Shown piece after piece: positions 25,339 through 34,458 of a DNA stretch of 64,000 bases. Position 1 is the first letter of the stretch. Each line of letters opens with the position of its first letter. A program made the translations under genes and the position numbers. Below the pieces are notes generated by a model that was not told the DNA's origin, did not search any database, and was given only the letters and a program-made list of their open reading frames with translations. The stretch covers positions 8,110,308 through 8,174,307 of the forward strand of contig NZ_AP018227.1 in the NCBI RefSeq assembly GCF_002368095.1. The letters run 5' to 3'. Source of the DNA: Calothrix parasitica NIES-267. GTDB lineage: Bacteria > Cyanobacteriota > Cyanobacteriia > Cyanobacteriales > Nostocaceae.

Positions 25339-26535
25339 TTACTGATTTCCGCAGAGTTTTTCGTCTAATTTAGTTACACAAATAGCTTTTTCATCTGCGT
25401 TTAAATCTTGATATTCTACATCTCGACGTAAAACTATACCGTTATGACCTGTTAAAAATCGAGGAAGCTGTTTGTACTCGATGAGTTGCAAAGTTTTCAT
25501 ATCGTAGGTGGTATAAGTCGTTAATTCCGAAGAATCAAAGTTGATATCAACAACTGTAATTGCTTTGAATGGTGGAATTTCACTATCAATTAACGGACGG
25601 GGACCAGAACCAATGATTCCCGTATGGAGTAGCTGTAATTTACCGCGATGACCGGGATAATAAGCGTGCTGATGTCCGCTAATATATGTATGAACGTTGT
25701 ATTTTTCTAACATCGCTCGCAATTCTTCAGGATTTGCCATCACAGCACCAAACTTGTTACGACCTTCTGCAACTGCATATAAAGGTAAGTGACTGATTAA
25801 AATCCGCATTTTGGCTTGTTGAGCTTCCGGACTTGCTAATGCTTTTTCTACCCAAGCCATTTTATCAGCAGGGATTCTATGTGTTGAACCATCCCAAGCC
25901 ATGAAGAAAATATCTTTATGTTTAAAGGTGTAGAAAAATGGAAATTCGTTTTTATCTATAAATTCAATTCCGGGGTCGTGTTCCGGGTCGTTCCAATATT
26001 CGGAAGCTAAATCTCTTTCTTGTTGAAATTTGAAATTTCCTTCTTTTCCTTTAGCACCAGAAGCATCATGATTACCGATAGTAAAACCGAAGGGTATATT
26101 TGCTTGACGTAAAGGTGCAGCTACATGGTCATCAAAAGCAGTCCACATTGCTTTAACTTGTACTTCTGTCAGCGATGTTTTTTGACCCGCGACCATATCA
26201 CCGCTACAAACTACCATATCCGGTTCCCAAAAAGGTAATAAATTGATAGCTTTATCAACTTCTGGGTCGTAGTCAGTAGAACCATAAGCTGAGTTCAAGT
26301 CACTGATAACAGCTAAACGTACATCTCCACGAGGGGGATTAAATAAATCATCCGTACTTTTAACAATTTCTTGTGTCTGCGGAGGTAAGCTTGATATTGC
26401 AGGTTTATCGCTATTTTGAGTAGCTGGTGTCTGAGGTGTTTGTATCGCTTCTTGATTCAAGTTTGTACAAGCAAAGCTAAATATAGTCAGCGCAAACCCT
26501 AGAATTATTAATAAAGAAAATCGCCGCCAATGCAT
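25339..26535 (-). CDS. lipoprotein metallophosphoesterase
   Basis: 398 aa. Lipoprotein signal peptide with lipobox FSFAC (Cys23), then a low-complexity Gln/Thr/Pro spacer and a calcineurin-like phosphoesterase domain (~75-330). Metal motifs in order: AVISDLNSAYG (the usual D-x-H is D-L-N), VVCSGDMV, GNHD, ISHLPLY and GHQHAYYPGH. So one of the first-site ligands is atypical, while the Asp, Asn-His-Asp, His and His-x-His set is intact. Anchored to a membrane facing the periplasm; substrate probably a phosphoester or nucleotide. Monocistronic. Confidence 0.82.
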   Translation of the reverse strand: MHWRRFSLLIILGFALTIFSFACTNLNQEAIQTPQTPATQNSDKPAISSLPPQTQEIVKSTDDLFNPPRGDVRLAVISDLNSAYGSTDYDPEVDKAINLLPFWEPDMVVCSGDMVAGQKTSLTEVQVKAMWTAFDDHVAAPLRQANIPFGFTIGNHDASGAKGKEGNFKFQQERDLASEYWNDPEHDPGIEFIDKNEFPFFYTFKHKDIFFMAWDGSTHRIPADKMAWVEKALASPEAQQAKMRILISHLPLYAVAEGRNKFGAVMANPEELRAMLEKYNVHTYISGHQHAYYPGHRGKLQLLHTGIIGSGPRPLIDSEIPPFKAITVVDINFDSSELTTYTTYDMKTLQLIEYKQLPRFLTGHNGIVLRRDVEYQDLNADEKAICVTKLDEKLCGNQ

Positions 26536-26634
26536 TATTTTAGTCCCCAGTCAACTACACCGTAAATATAGCGGATAGTTAAGTAATTTATTTTGATACC
26601 AGAATACAAATTTGAATTGGAATTGATAATTGGA

Positions 26635-26745
26635 AAATATAGCAATTTTCAGTTGAATAAAAACACCCCTCTTCCTTAATAAGGAGAGGAGAAGGAGGTG
26701 AGGTTTGTATGGATGTATTGCACTCAAATAAAAAATGCTATGTAT
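26635..26745 (+). mobile_element. MITE-like element, copy 2 (complete)
   Basis: About 110 bp. Left arm ATATAGCAATTTTCAGTTGA, right arm ending TTTTTTATTTGAGTGCAATACA-like when inverted; core CACCCCTCTTCCTTAAT-AAGGAGAGGAGAAGG. More diverged core than copy 1. In the 267-bp gap between the phosphoesterase and TIM-barrel genes. Confidence 0.7.
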
Positions 26746-26802
26746 ATTATTAATTTTTAATTCTTAATTCACCGTATGTGGAGAAGTCGCACTGCTACGT
26801 CT

Positions 26803-27513
26803 CTACACTTTCTTTCTATACCTACGTTTATCTAACCGTTCGTGTTCTGAATAATTAGTAGGTAAGCTTTCAAAAGTCACAAAATAATTTTGCTTCCATT
26901 CTTGGATTAAATCATTAAACCAAATATCTGTAGGAATCAAATCGTGAGTATCTGCTTTACCTTGATTGTGGCTGAGATGGATTTCTCCAACTTGATTTGA
27001 ATTGAGTAATTTTAAACAAGTTTGTTGAGTTAAATTTATATCTCCCTTGTACCAAATTAGAATATGTGAAACATCGATTAATAAAGGATGATTAACTAAA
27101 GTTTCCATACTAGAACACCAATAGTCTTCAGTTGGCATTACTTCGATATAAACGGGAATTTTAATAAATTTTTCAAGCTGTAATAAAGCAGTTTCTAATT
27201 CCTTCAAAGTACAATCATTTCGTCGTGGAGGATGAAGTGATAAAACACGGACATCGTTTATTGCTGCAAATTTGGCGTATACGTTCCAGCTTTTAGGACG
27301 TAACAAATTCAGCCTTTTTCTGATTCCATCTTGGTAAAGACAAGAATCGTGTAAAATCAAAGGAATTTCCGAATAATCGAAATCTGTAGAACAATTGCTT
27401 CCGATTGCTAATTCCAGAAAATCAAGCTGTAATGGTTTTTGTAATTGTCGAAATATATTTAGACATTCTGTAAAAGGACGTAAACCAATTGCTGTGATAC
27501 TTAGTCCTAGCAT
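26803..27513 (-). CDS. metal-binding TIM-barrel protein (DUF692/Endo IV-like)
   Basis: 236 aa. Its acidic and histidine residues follow the nine-ligand order of endonuclease IV / xylose-isomerase-like and DUF692 (multinuclear iron oxidase) barrels: His55, His94, Glu124, Asp147-x2-His150, His179, Asp188-x-His190, Glu215. EIHLSHN and DTHDLIPTDIW fit DUF692 best. DUF692 enzymes modify peptides or proteins, so a modification role is possible. Its ATG directly abuts the TAA of the upstream HEAT-like gene (TAAATG), so the two are translationally coupled. Short for the family and ending in a basic tail. Function not proven. Confidence 0.6.
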   Translation of the reverse strand: MLGLSITAIGLRPFTECLNIFRQLQKPLQLDFLELAIGSNCSTDFDYSEIPLILHDSCLYQDGIRKRLNLLRPKSWNVYAKFAAINDVRVLSLHPPRRNDCTLKELETALLQLEKFIKIPVYIEVMPTEDYWCSSMETLVNHPLLIDVSHILIWYKGDINLTQQTCLKLLNSNQVGEIHLSHNQGKADTHDLIPTDIWFNDLIQEWKQNYFVTFESLPTNYSEHERLDKRRYRKKV

Positions 27514-28371
27514 TTATACTTTACCGTTATTTAAATATCCGTCTTGATTAACAATCTCTTCTTCTACAAATGCGAATTTACCGATTTGCAAGAAATCGAA
27601 AAATAGAAACAGCTTGTCGTAATTTTTTGTCTCTGTAACATGTTTAAAAATTCTATCTTTGAAATCCCATTCATCCTCTTGACCTACTTTTGATTTTAAA
27701 GGAATATTATTTTCTATACAAAAATTATTGAGATTTGAGATGTTCGCTAGTCCCTGATGATAATCAAGCTCGTATATATAATAATCAGCATAATCATAAA
27801 TTGATGTTAAATGCTTGATTTGTATTTCATTTAAATGAAGATTATTTTGCCTGCTAAATTCGCTGATTTTATCTGCTCTTAATATTGTTTGATGTAAATC
27901 TTTTGCAACTGCTTCAGCTTCATATTTATAAATGTAGCGCGCTATAATTTTAGGCTCTGTATCATAACAGGTATCATTTGTTTTTTCTAAAGAATCAATT
28001 AAACTATAAACTTCATCATCATAATCAATATCTGAAGCATAAACACAATATAATTTATCTCCTTTTCTTAAAAGGATTCCTTTATCAACAATCTGCTTTA
28101 CCTTTTCTAAGTCAATATCCTGTAAAATTTGAAAAGCTTTAGCCCTTACTTCAATATCCGCATAATTCAAAGCTTCAATTAACAAATCAATCCCAGCATC
28201 ACCATATTTAACAGCATCAGCTAAACTATCAACTCGCTGCTGAGTATTTCCAGTTTCTAAACGTCTTTTTAATCCTTCAATTCCACCTAAAACAACACCA
28301 TCAATAGGTGGTGGAAAATTACCTCCTAGTACCGCATCATATTCGCGGGGATTTTGATTGTTATTTATCAT
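27514..28371 (-). CDS. HEAT-like repeat protein, paralog 2
   Basis: 285 aa. N-terminal motif NPREYDAVLGGN.PPPIDGVVLGGIEG (residues ~7-34) contains two LGG boxes, then a HEAT/armadillo-like helical region (RVDSLADAVKYGDAGIDLLIEAL and ADIEVRAKAFQILQDI). The first ~110 residues are almost identical to the upstream neighbour, while the C-terminal two thirds differ. The C-terminal part is acidic with many Tyr/Asp. The LGG-containing head is a motif I have seen in many cyanobacterial HEAT proteins; its role is unknown. Second gene of a three-gene operon, 20 bp after paralog 1. Confidence 0.65.
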   Translation of the reverse strand: MINNNQNPREYDAVLGGNFPPPIDGVVLGGIEGLKRRLETGNTQQRVDSLADAVKYGDAGIDLLIEALNYADIEVRAKAFQILQDIDLEKVKQIVDKGILLRKGDKLYCVYASDIDYDDEVYSLIDSLEKTNDTCYDTEPKIIARYIYKYEAEAVAKDLHQTILRADKISEFSRQNNLHLNEIQIKHLTSIYDYADYYIYELDYHQGLANISNLNNFCIENNIPLKSKVGQEDEWDFKDRIFKHVTETKNYDKLFLFFDFLQIGKFAFVEEEIVNQDGYLNNGKV

Positions 28372-28391
28372 TTGATTATTTAATTAGTTAT

Positions 28392-29309
28392 TTAAAAATT
28401 GATATCAAAATTTTCTTGCGCTTTAAAATAAGTTTCCTTTTCGATACTCTCTTCATGCACAAAAGCTAACTTCCCAACCGCATCAAACCATAGCTGTCCA
28501 AGTAATTCGTATTTGTGGTTTTCTTTTAAATAATTGATAACTCTTGTTTCTAGTTTACATAAAATATCCCAGTTATCTTCATCTGTTTCCATTTCTTCAA
28601 GAAGATATTGATATCGTTCATCTTCTATAATTACAGCATCTTGATACTTATTTTCTATTCCTACAGCATTTAACCTTTTCTCAAATTCCGAACTATTCTC
28701 ATTAAGTAAACGAAGAAGAATCTTATTTTTTTTGCACCATGTAATAATGCTAAAGCTATGCCTTAAATTATCAGATACATCCCAGCCAATTTCGTAAGTT
28801 TTATGAAAGTCTTCTTGACGTGTTTGCCACTGATGATAATCTAAAGCTACAGCTTTTGCACTTTCTTTCAATATATATTGAGATAATAATTGCCCTTCAA
28901 AGTCGTAATAGTCATCTTCATAATCTATGTAATCAATTAGGTCGTAGCAATAATCGTTATAGTCGATAATTGATTCATAAACTGAATATAGTTTATCCCC
29001 TTTTCTCAAAGGAATTCCTTTCTCAACTATCTGCTGTACTTTTTCTGAATCAATATTCTTTAAAATATTAAAAGCTTTAGCCCTTATTTCAATCTCCGCA
29101 TCATTTAAAGCTTCAATTAATAAATCAATCCCAGCATCACCATATTTAACAGCATCAGCTAAACTATCAACTCGCTGCTGTGTATTTCCAGTTTCTAAAC
29201 GTCTTCGTAATCCTTCTATTCCACCTAAGACAACACCATCAATAGGTGGTGGAGAATTACCTCCGAGAACCGCATCGTATTCGCGGGGGTTTTGATTATT
29301 TTCGCTCAT
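28392..29309 (-). CDS. HEAT-like repeat protein, paralog 1
   Basis: 305 aa. Same head as the downstream paralog (NPREYDAVLGGNSPPPIDGVVLGGIEGLRRRLETG) followed by the HEAT-like block and an acidic, Tyr-rich C-terminal region with YCYDLIDYIDYEDDYYDFEG. The two genes diverge sharply after residue ~115. The head lacks a cleavable signal peptide; the protein is predicted cytoplasmic. First gene of the operon with paralog 2 and the TIM-barrel protein. Confidence 0.65.
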   Translation of the reverse strand: MSENNQNPREYDAVLGGNSPPPIDGVVLGGIEGLRRRLETGNTQQRVDSLADAVKYGDAGIDLLIEALNDAEIEIRAKAFNILKNIDSEKVQQIVEKGIPLRKGDKLYSVYESIIDYNDYCYDLIDYIDYEDDYYDFEGQLLSQYILKESAKAVALDYHQWQTRQEDFHKTYEIGWDVSDNLRHSFSIITWCKKNKILLRLLNENSSEFEKRLNAVGIENKYQDAVIIEDERYQYLLEEMETDEDNWDILCKLETRVINYLKENHKYELLGQLWFDAVGKLAFVHEESIEKETYFKAQENFDINF

Positions 29310-29388
29310 ATAAAAAGCACCCTAGAATATTGTTATTCCAAGATGGCACTTAATATTTGCTTGCGACAATAGTACTATTAACTAACGT

Positions 29389-29481
29389 TTTCAAGGTGCA
29401 TTGCGCTCCACGACAACATACACTTGTATATTAAGACGCGATGTAATGCCCTTCGGGCACGCTTCGCTAACACGTCTCTAC
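29389..29481. repeat. dispersed hairpin repeats upstream of the HEAT operon
   Basis: A GGTGCATTGCGCTCCACG block (relative of 2793) is followed by AGACG...GCCC-ttcg-GGC...CGTCT, a nested hairpin of a type found near many cyanobacterial genes. Confidence 0.55.
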
Positions 29482-29508
29482 AATGCCCAATTCCCAATTC
29501 CCAAAACT

Positions 29509-32055
29509 TTATTTCTTAACTTGTAACTTAGGATAAGCAATTCGCTTGTGATGGAATTGTTGCCAGACTGTGACGAAGATTTCGGCGATTTTTGACATTT
29601 CTTGACGTGTTAAACCGGAATCTAAGAGTTGATCATCTTTCCACCTTGCCCGTAAAATATTGTTAACCATATTCAATGCCTTTTCTGGAGTAGCATCTCT
29701 AAGAGAACGTAATGCTGCTTCACAAGAATCAGCTAGCATCACAATCGCAGTTTCTCGTGATTGTGGAGTCGGACCTTCGTAACGAAAGTCCTCGTCTTTT
29801 ATCTGTAAGTTTGGGTCGTCTTTTGCTAATTGTTGGGCTTGATGATAGAAGTAAGCAATTTGCATTGTCCCTTGATGCTCTGGAATAAATGCCTGTATCG
29901 CTGTTGGTAAACTATGCTTTCTTGCCATCATTAACCCAGCGCTTACGTGCTTTTTAATAATATCGGCGCTGATCCAAGGGTCGTTGATTTCTGTTTCATG
30001 CTTATTCGGTCCTCCCATTTGGTTCTCAATAAATCCCATTGGGTCGTGCATTTTACCAACGTCATGGTACAGTGTGCCTGCCCTAACAAGCTCAACATTG
30101 CATTTAAGCTCTTTTGCAGCAGCTTCGGCAAGGGTAGCTACAAATAATGTGTGTTGAAATGTTCCTGGAGCTTCGGTTGCCAGTCGTTTGAGCAAGGGAC
30201 GATTAGGAGAAGCTAGTTCTGCCAATCTGATGGGAGTGACTAAATCAAATAGCTTTTCTAAATAAGGACTTATTCCCAAAGCGATGATACTCCAACCCAA
30301 ACCGGATAGCGCTAATAATCCTGCTTCTTGAAAAACAAGATAAGAGGTTGGCGTAAATGCGGTGCCTAATAATACTTTTAATAATAAATAAACACCACCC
30401 TCTGTTAAAGAAATTCCAAATCCTAATACTGCTAGTTCCTCCCGAGAGCGCAGTCTTTGAGCCATGCAGCTACCGAGAACACCTCCTGCTGCACCGGCTA
30501 TAATTGCTGTTTTTCCTACTTCTAGCCCCATCGGTAACAGCAATACGGTCAGCAACCCAATAACCGTAATACCCAAAGTCGAACCGTAGAAACTGCCTAA
30601 AAGTAAGCCTACTGCACTCCAAGTTGTAAAAGGTATGCCAAATACTAGCAATGATGGGCAAGATAAGGTCAGCAATAATACTAACAATCTGTCGCTTTGA
30701 CGCAATTTAATTTTTAACCGCTTTTCTACTAAAGCATAAATACCAATAGCCATTGCGACAGCACTTCCTAGGTAGCTTAGACCCAGCCAATTAACTTCCC
30801 GACGAATTAAGCGATAATGTTCTAACACCGCTAAATTCCATGGTGTAATTTCCTGTCCTTTTTTGACGATTAATTGCCTTTTCTTAACCTTTACCATTAC
30901 TGGTGATATCTTGGCTGCTGCTTCTGAAGCTTGTAGTTCTGTTTGTTGTTCGTCTTTCTTTAGATTCGGCTGTAAAATACTGACTAATAATTTGGTTGCC
31001 CAAAATTTGCTGTCTTTGGGCACTAATGATTCTGATTTCTGTAGATGTAGATTAATTACGTACTCCAAATTCTCAGAAGGTAGTCCTGGATGAATCCCTT
31101 GGGCCAAGATTAATTGGGCACTTTGCAATATACCCATTTGAATTTTCGACCATGATTCATCGCTGAAATCAATTACGCTAGTGTCGTTGTATACTATTGC
31201 AGCAGGCTTTATGTTGCTCATTTCTGCCAGCTTTTCTTCAGCTTGAGCATAGAGTTTTCGTCTTGACTCTATTTTTTTAATTAGCGATCGCAAATTTGTG
31301 AGTGAAGTTTCAGCACGATATAGCTGTAATTGATTTAACGATTGCTTAAAATTAGGGTCTTGGGTAATTGCGTCGATTGCTTGAGTATCTTGAAGAGCGC
31401 TATCGGTTGTATTAGATACATCTAAAGGCTTTGGCTTTTGACCCCCAGCAACATTTTGATTTCCTGATTGCAAAGCAACCTTTAATTGCTTCCATTCTTC
31501 TTCGGAAGCAGAGCGTAAATAAATTTGCGTCGAAAGATTTAGTACTTCGGTATCAAAAAATGGAAAATTACCGGCTGTTTTGCGAATTTCATTTCCTTGT
31601 TGAAGCAATTGTCTCAAATTCTGCTCAACTGCTTCGTTGACTCGCGTATCTACCATCCACCATTGACGAGAATCTTCTCTAGCAGCTTCGCGAAGTAATT
31701 CTGTTTTTTGTGTATCTTCTACTGTAGCTGTATAAGGAGCGACAATCGTCTCGCGAGCTGTAGCTCCTTCCTGTAACTGCGGTTGGCTGTATAATTTATG
31801 TCCCATCACTCCTGTAATGGTAATCAAAGCAATCGCAAACACAACAGAAGAGTGCTGAGGAATCCAGCCCCAACAAGCTGCGTAAATACCACATCTACCT
31901 TTAGCGGACTTTAGCATTGAACTGGAGCGGAAGGATTTGTTATACCGATTTTTATCACTTGTTTTAGATACATATAAGCGACGTAGTGCTTTGTATCTTC
32001 GTCCCCAGATAGCTTTGATTTGAGTCAAGGACTTAAAAAATGGCTGCGTTTTCAT
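29509..32055 (-). CDS. pgpH: c-di-AMP phosphodiesterase PgpH-type (7TM-HD)
   Basis: 848 aa. N-terminal membrane helix (~72-90), a large extracytoplasmic 7TMR-HDED-type domain (~95-400), about seven membrane helices (~405-590) and a cytoplasmic HD domain (~620-800) with HTLFVATLAEAAA, LYHDVGKMHDP, ISADIIKKHVSAG and FIPEHQGT. HD-Asp and His residues are all present. In relatives this enzyme cleaves the second messenger c-di-AMP, linking to K+ and osmotic control. The first ~60 residues are basic and may be a cytoplasmic extension. Normal length. Monocistronic. Confidence 0.85.
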   Translation of the reverse strand: MKTQPFFKSLTQIKAIWGRRYKALRRLYVSKTSDKNRYNKSFRSSSMLKSAKGRCGIYAACWGWIPQHSSVVFAIALITITGVMGHKLYSQPQLQEGATARETIVAPYTATVEDTQKTELLREAAREDSRQWWMVDTRVNEAVEQNLRQLLQQGNEIRKTAGNFPFFDTEVLNLSTQIYLRSASEEEWKQLKVALQSGNQNVAGGQKPKPLDVSNTTDSALQDTQAIDAITQDPNFKQSLNQLQLYRAETSLTNLRSLIKKIESRRKLYAQAEEKLAEMSNIKPAAIVYNDTSVIDFSDESWSKIQMGILQSAQLILAQGIHPGLPSENLEYVINLHLQKSESLVPKDSKFWATKLLVSILQPNLKKDEQQTELQASEAAAKISPVMVKVKKRQLIVKKGQEITPWNLAVLEHYRLIRREVNWLGLSYLGSAVAMAIGIYALVEKRLKIKLRQSDRLLVLLLTLSCPSLLVFGIPFTTWSAVGLLLGSFYGSTLGITVIGLLTVLLLPMGLEVGKTAIIAGAAGGVLGSCMAQRLRSREELAVLGFGISLTEGGVYLLLKVLLGTAFTPTSYLVFQEAGLLALSGLGWSIIALGISPYLEKLFDLVTPIRLAELASPNRPLLKRLATEAPGTFQHTLFVATLAEAAAKELKCNVELVRAGTLYHDVGKMHDPMGFIENQMGGPNKHETEINDPWISADIIKKHVSAGLMMARKHSLPTAIQAFIPEHQGTMQIAYFYHQAQQLAKDDPNLQIKDEDFRYEGPTPQSRETAIVMLADSCEAALRSLRDATPEKALNMVNNILRARWKDDQLLDSGLTRQEMSKIAEIFVTVWQQFHHKRIAYPKLQVKK

Positions 32056-32292
32056 TACCTATGACCACAGTTGTCTATAAGAATGGTTCAATATCAGACA
32101 ATTCTCAACAGAAGTTTCAAGCTTCAAAGCTGCCATCATAGTTACCATTTAATGTAAATCCTGGGTTTACTCCGTACTAAGTATAGTTTTTTGGTCAAAA
32201 AAAATTAACTATCTTAATTATGTAAACATGCAGGGGGTGGGCAAAAAGTTCAACAATTAGTGCAAAAATGATTAATCTAACTATAAATATAG

Positions 32293-33201
32293 CTAACGTA
32301 AGCGGATGATATATGGGGCTGCAATTGCCTCCAACGGGGAAAGTAAATCTGGCTTTACCTCCTGCACTTCTACTTGTTGTGGTAATACATGATATGCACC
32401 CGACCATACAGCCACAAGTGCATCAGCTAATTTTACCACTTGGGAAAAGCTAGTTAGTCCCCATTGTGCTAATTCTGCCTCATCTAAACCTAAGTGCCAA
32501 GTTGTGGGTATACCAGCCATGCTGTTGTAAGCCCCAGAAATTGCACCTGCGATTGCGCCACAAACCCTTGAATTACGCTGATTCTTAATGGCTCGCAAAC
32601 AGGTAAGCCGAAAATCCTCTTTAGTACTTACAAAACAGTAAAAAGCTACAGCAATGATATTACTTATACTATTTTCTTTATCCAAGCAATTTTGTAATTC
32701 AAAATATCCTGCATTTTCAACGATTAGATTATTGACTTTTTGCAACTTTTCTGGTATGCCGGTTTTAGTTTCGCCAATAAAGTAAGTAATTTCTGAAACC
32801 AATGTATTTGGATTAATTTTTTCATTTAAGGATTGAGCGATAAGATAGCATACGCTTAATACTCCATCTCTAATTAAGGGGTGATTTAAATCTTTAATAA
32901 TTAAGAGTAGGTTTTCTCGCAGCTTGAGATGATTTTCGTGAAAAAATAATGCTACAGGTAAAGTTGCCAAAATCGAATTTAATAGCATTAAGTCATCTGC
33001 TATATCTGAATCCCAGTCTTGTTGTTGGAATTGTTTGTGATATTCCTCTAAATTAAATCCACCTTGTGACTGTAACAAGCTGTAAATACCTTGCACCGCT
33101 GCTTTACAGTATAAAGGCTCTTCTTTTGTGGTAGCTAAACTTTGTCCGAGCAAAGCCCCTATTAAAGTACCTTGAATTCTGCTTGTAAGTGAATAGCGCA
33201 T
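32293..33201 (-). CDS. ADP-ribosylglycohydrolase-fold protein, degenerate active site
   Basis: 302 aa. Helical ADP-ribosylglycohydrolase architecture: GTLIGALLGQSLA, CGAIAGAISGAYNSMAGIPTTW, ending in ALVAVWSGAY. Active members carry acidic Mg2+ ligands in the first motif (G-D-A-L-G); here it reads GQSLA, and no DD pair is evident later, so hydrolase activity is doubtful. Probably a catalytically dead relative that binds a nucleotide or protein. Ends 70 bp from a low-GC gap; no clear operon partner. Confidence 0.65.
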   Translation of the reverse strand: MRYSLTSRIQGTLIGALLGQSLATTKEEPLYCKAAVQGIYSLLQSQGGFNLEEYHKQFQQQDWDSDIADDLMLLNSILATLPVALFFHENHLKLRENLLLIIKDLNHPLIRDGVLSVCYLIAQSLNEKINPNTLVSEITYFIGETKTGIPEKLQKVNNLIVENAGYFELQNCLDKENSISNIIAVAFYCFVSTKEDFRLTCLRAIKNQRNSRVCGAIAGAISGAYNSMAGIPTTWHLGLDEAELAQWGLTSFSQVVKLADALVAVWSGAYHVLPQQVEVQEVKPDLLSPLEAIAAPYIIRLR

Positions 33202-33540
33202 ACAGTTTATAAAACGCTGGTAAAAAGCTATTTAAATATCTCATAATGCTATAACTACCATTTCTGCAAACAATAATTCTGGATAATATGAATTATTATT
33301 CAATAAAGTCTATCTATAGAGGTAGAAGCTATATAAAAAAAGTGTTTACAAAGACTAATATTATTACACTATTATCAGCGTTAATATATATCTTCTTTAG
33401 GAGAGTAAACAGCAAAAAAGTAAGAAATTATATTTATCATTATCTAAATACTTGAGAATTATTATCAATTAATTAATATTATTGTTCTTGAACTAATTTC
33501 TGGTCGCAGGTTCCCTATTCTCTTCTAAATAAATTATGAT
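33202..33540. other. AT-rich gap, no gene
   Basis: Between the glycohydrolase-fold gene and aroQ. Nothing recognisable. Confidence 0.55.
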
Positions 33541-34035
33541 TTAAGATTTTCTGAGGTGATACACTAAAGCTTGCAATCCTAAAATATAGCTTTCCGCGCC
33601 AAAGCCGCTAATTTGACCGATTGCTACGGGTGCAATATATGAATGATGTCTAAATTCTTCCCTACGATATATATTACTTAAATGCACTTCTACCGTCGGC
33701 AGATTGACACCAGCAATGGCATCTCGCAGTGCTACACTCGTATGGGTATAGGCTCCAGCATTAATAATAATTCCTTGATGCCTGAGAAATGCATCATGAA
33801 CCGCATCGACCAAGGTTCCTTCATGATTAGACTGCACGGCAAATATATCAGCTGACAATAACCGTCCTTCTTCTACTAATAGACGATTAATGTCATCCAA
33901 AGTAAGCGAACCATAAATTTCTGGTTCTCTCTGTCCCAGTAAGTTTAGATTCGGTCCGTGCAGTACTAGAATGCTTAAAGAAGACTTGTTTGCTTCCTTA
34001 GCACTCAAGCTATCTACCACGACGAGAACGTCCAT
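33541..34035 (-). CDS. aroQ: type II 3-dehydroquinate dehydratase
   Basis: 164 aa. Third step of the shikimate pathway; soluble dodecamer in relatives. Motifs: [21 protein letters not shown] (substrate and catalytic Tyr), [34 protein letters not shown] (Asn, His), [17 protein letters not shown]. The first ~20 residues ([20 protein letters not shown]) are an unusual extension; the ordinary start would be just before SILVLHG, but there is no start codon there. The gene overlaps the small upstream ORF by 26 bp in another frame, so translation is likely coupled. Confidence 0.9.
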   Translation of the reverse strand: MDVLVVVDSLSAKEANKSSLSILVLHGPNLNLLGQREPEIYGSLTLDDINRLLVEEGRLLSADIFAVQSNHEGTLVDAVHDAFLRHQGIIINAGAYTHTSVALRDAIAGVNLPTVEVHLSNIYRREEFRHHSYIAPVAIGQISGFGAESYILGLQALVYHLRKS

Positions 34036-34150
34036 CTACAGGAATTGGAATTAATTCCGCTTCTGGCTCAGCTTCTGGCCCTAAAAGAGCATCAATCAGC
34101 TCGCGTGCTAATTCCTTAAGCTTTTCGAGCACCTTTTCGATATAATCCAT
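34010..34150 (-). CDS. small acidic/amphipathic protein (46 aa) overlapping aroQ
   Basis: ATG at 34150 with GGAG about 11 nt upstream. 46 codons: an amphipathic Lys/Glu/Leu-rich helix ([20 protein letters not shown]), then [17 protein letters not shown] and a basic end (RSRRGR). Stop TAG at 34010 lies inside aroQ. The ordered composition and the good ribosome site support a real gene; function unknown. Coupling to aroQ may control its translation. Confidence 0.55.
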   Translation of the reverse strand: MDYIEKVLEKLKELARELIDALLGPEAEPEAELIPIPVDGRSRRGR

Positions 34151-34399
34151 CTAACTGAACGCTCCTGAGATACTAACTCAAAGTCAACTAACGACTACGG
34201 AGAAAATAAAGTAAAAACAGCACCGCTGGTTGATAAATGGGTTAATCCCAACTCCCCTTGGCTGGGGAGCAAGTCATTACCGATAGCTGTGATTTCTCCC
34301 TTTATTATTTTAGGTTATCACATTCGCCACGGGTAGGTAGGCATCGAACTTCTTAAGAAGTATTTTGGAATCTTGATAATCAGCCAGTAGTTAAAAACC

Positions 34400-34437
34400 A
34401 ATAGTCCGGAAGGAATAATATAAACATCCGGACTATT
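34400..34437 (-). terminator. terminator of topA
   Basis: AATAGTCCGGA ... TCCGGACTATT: a perfect 11-bp stem with a 16-nt loop 20 nt past the topA stop; on the minus strand it is followed by GGTTTTT. The rest of the 34151-34458 gap holds no gene. Confidence 0.75.
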
Positions 34438-34458
34438 AATATGGTGTTCAAAGCAACC

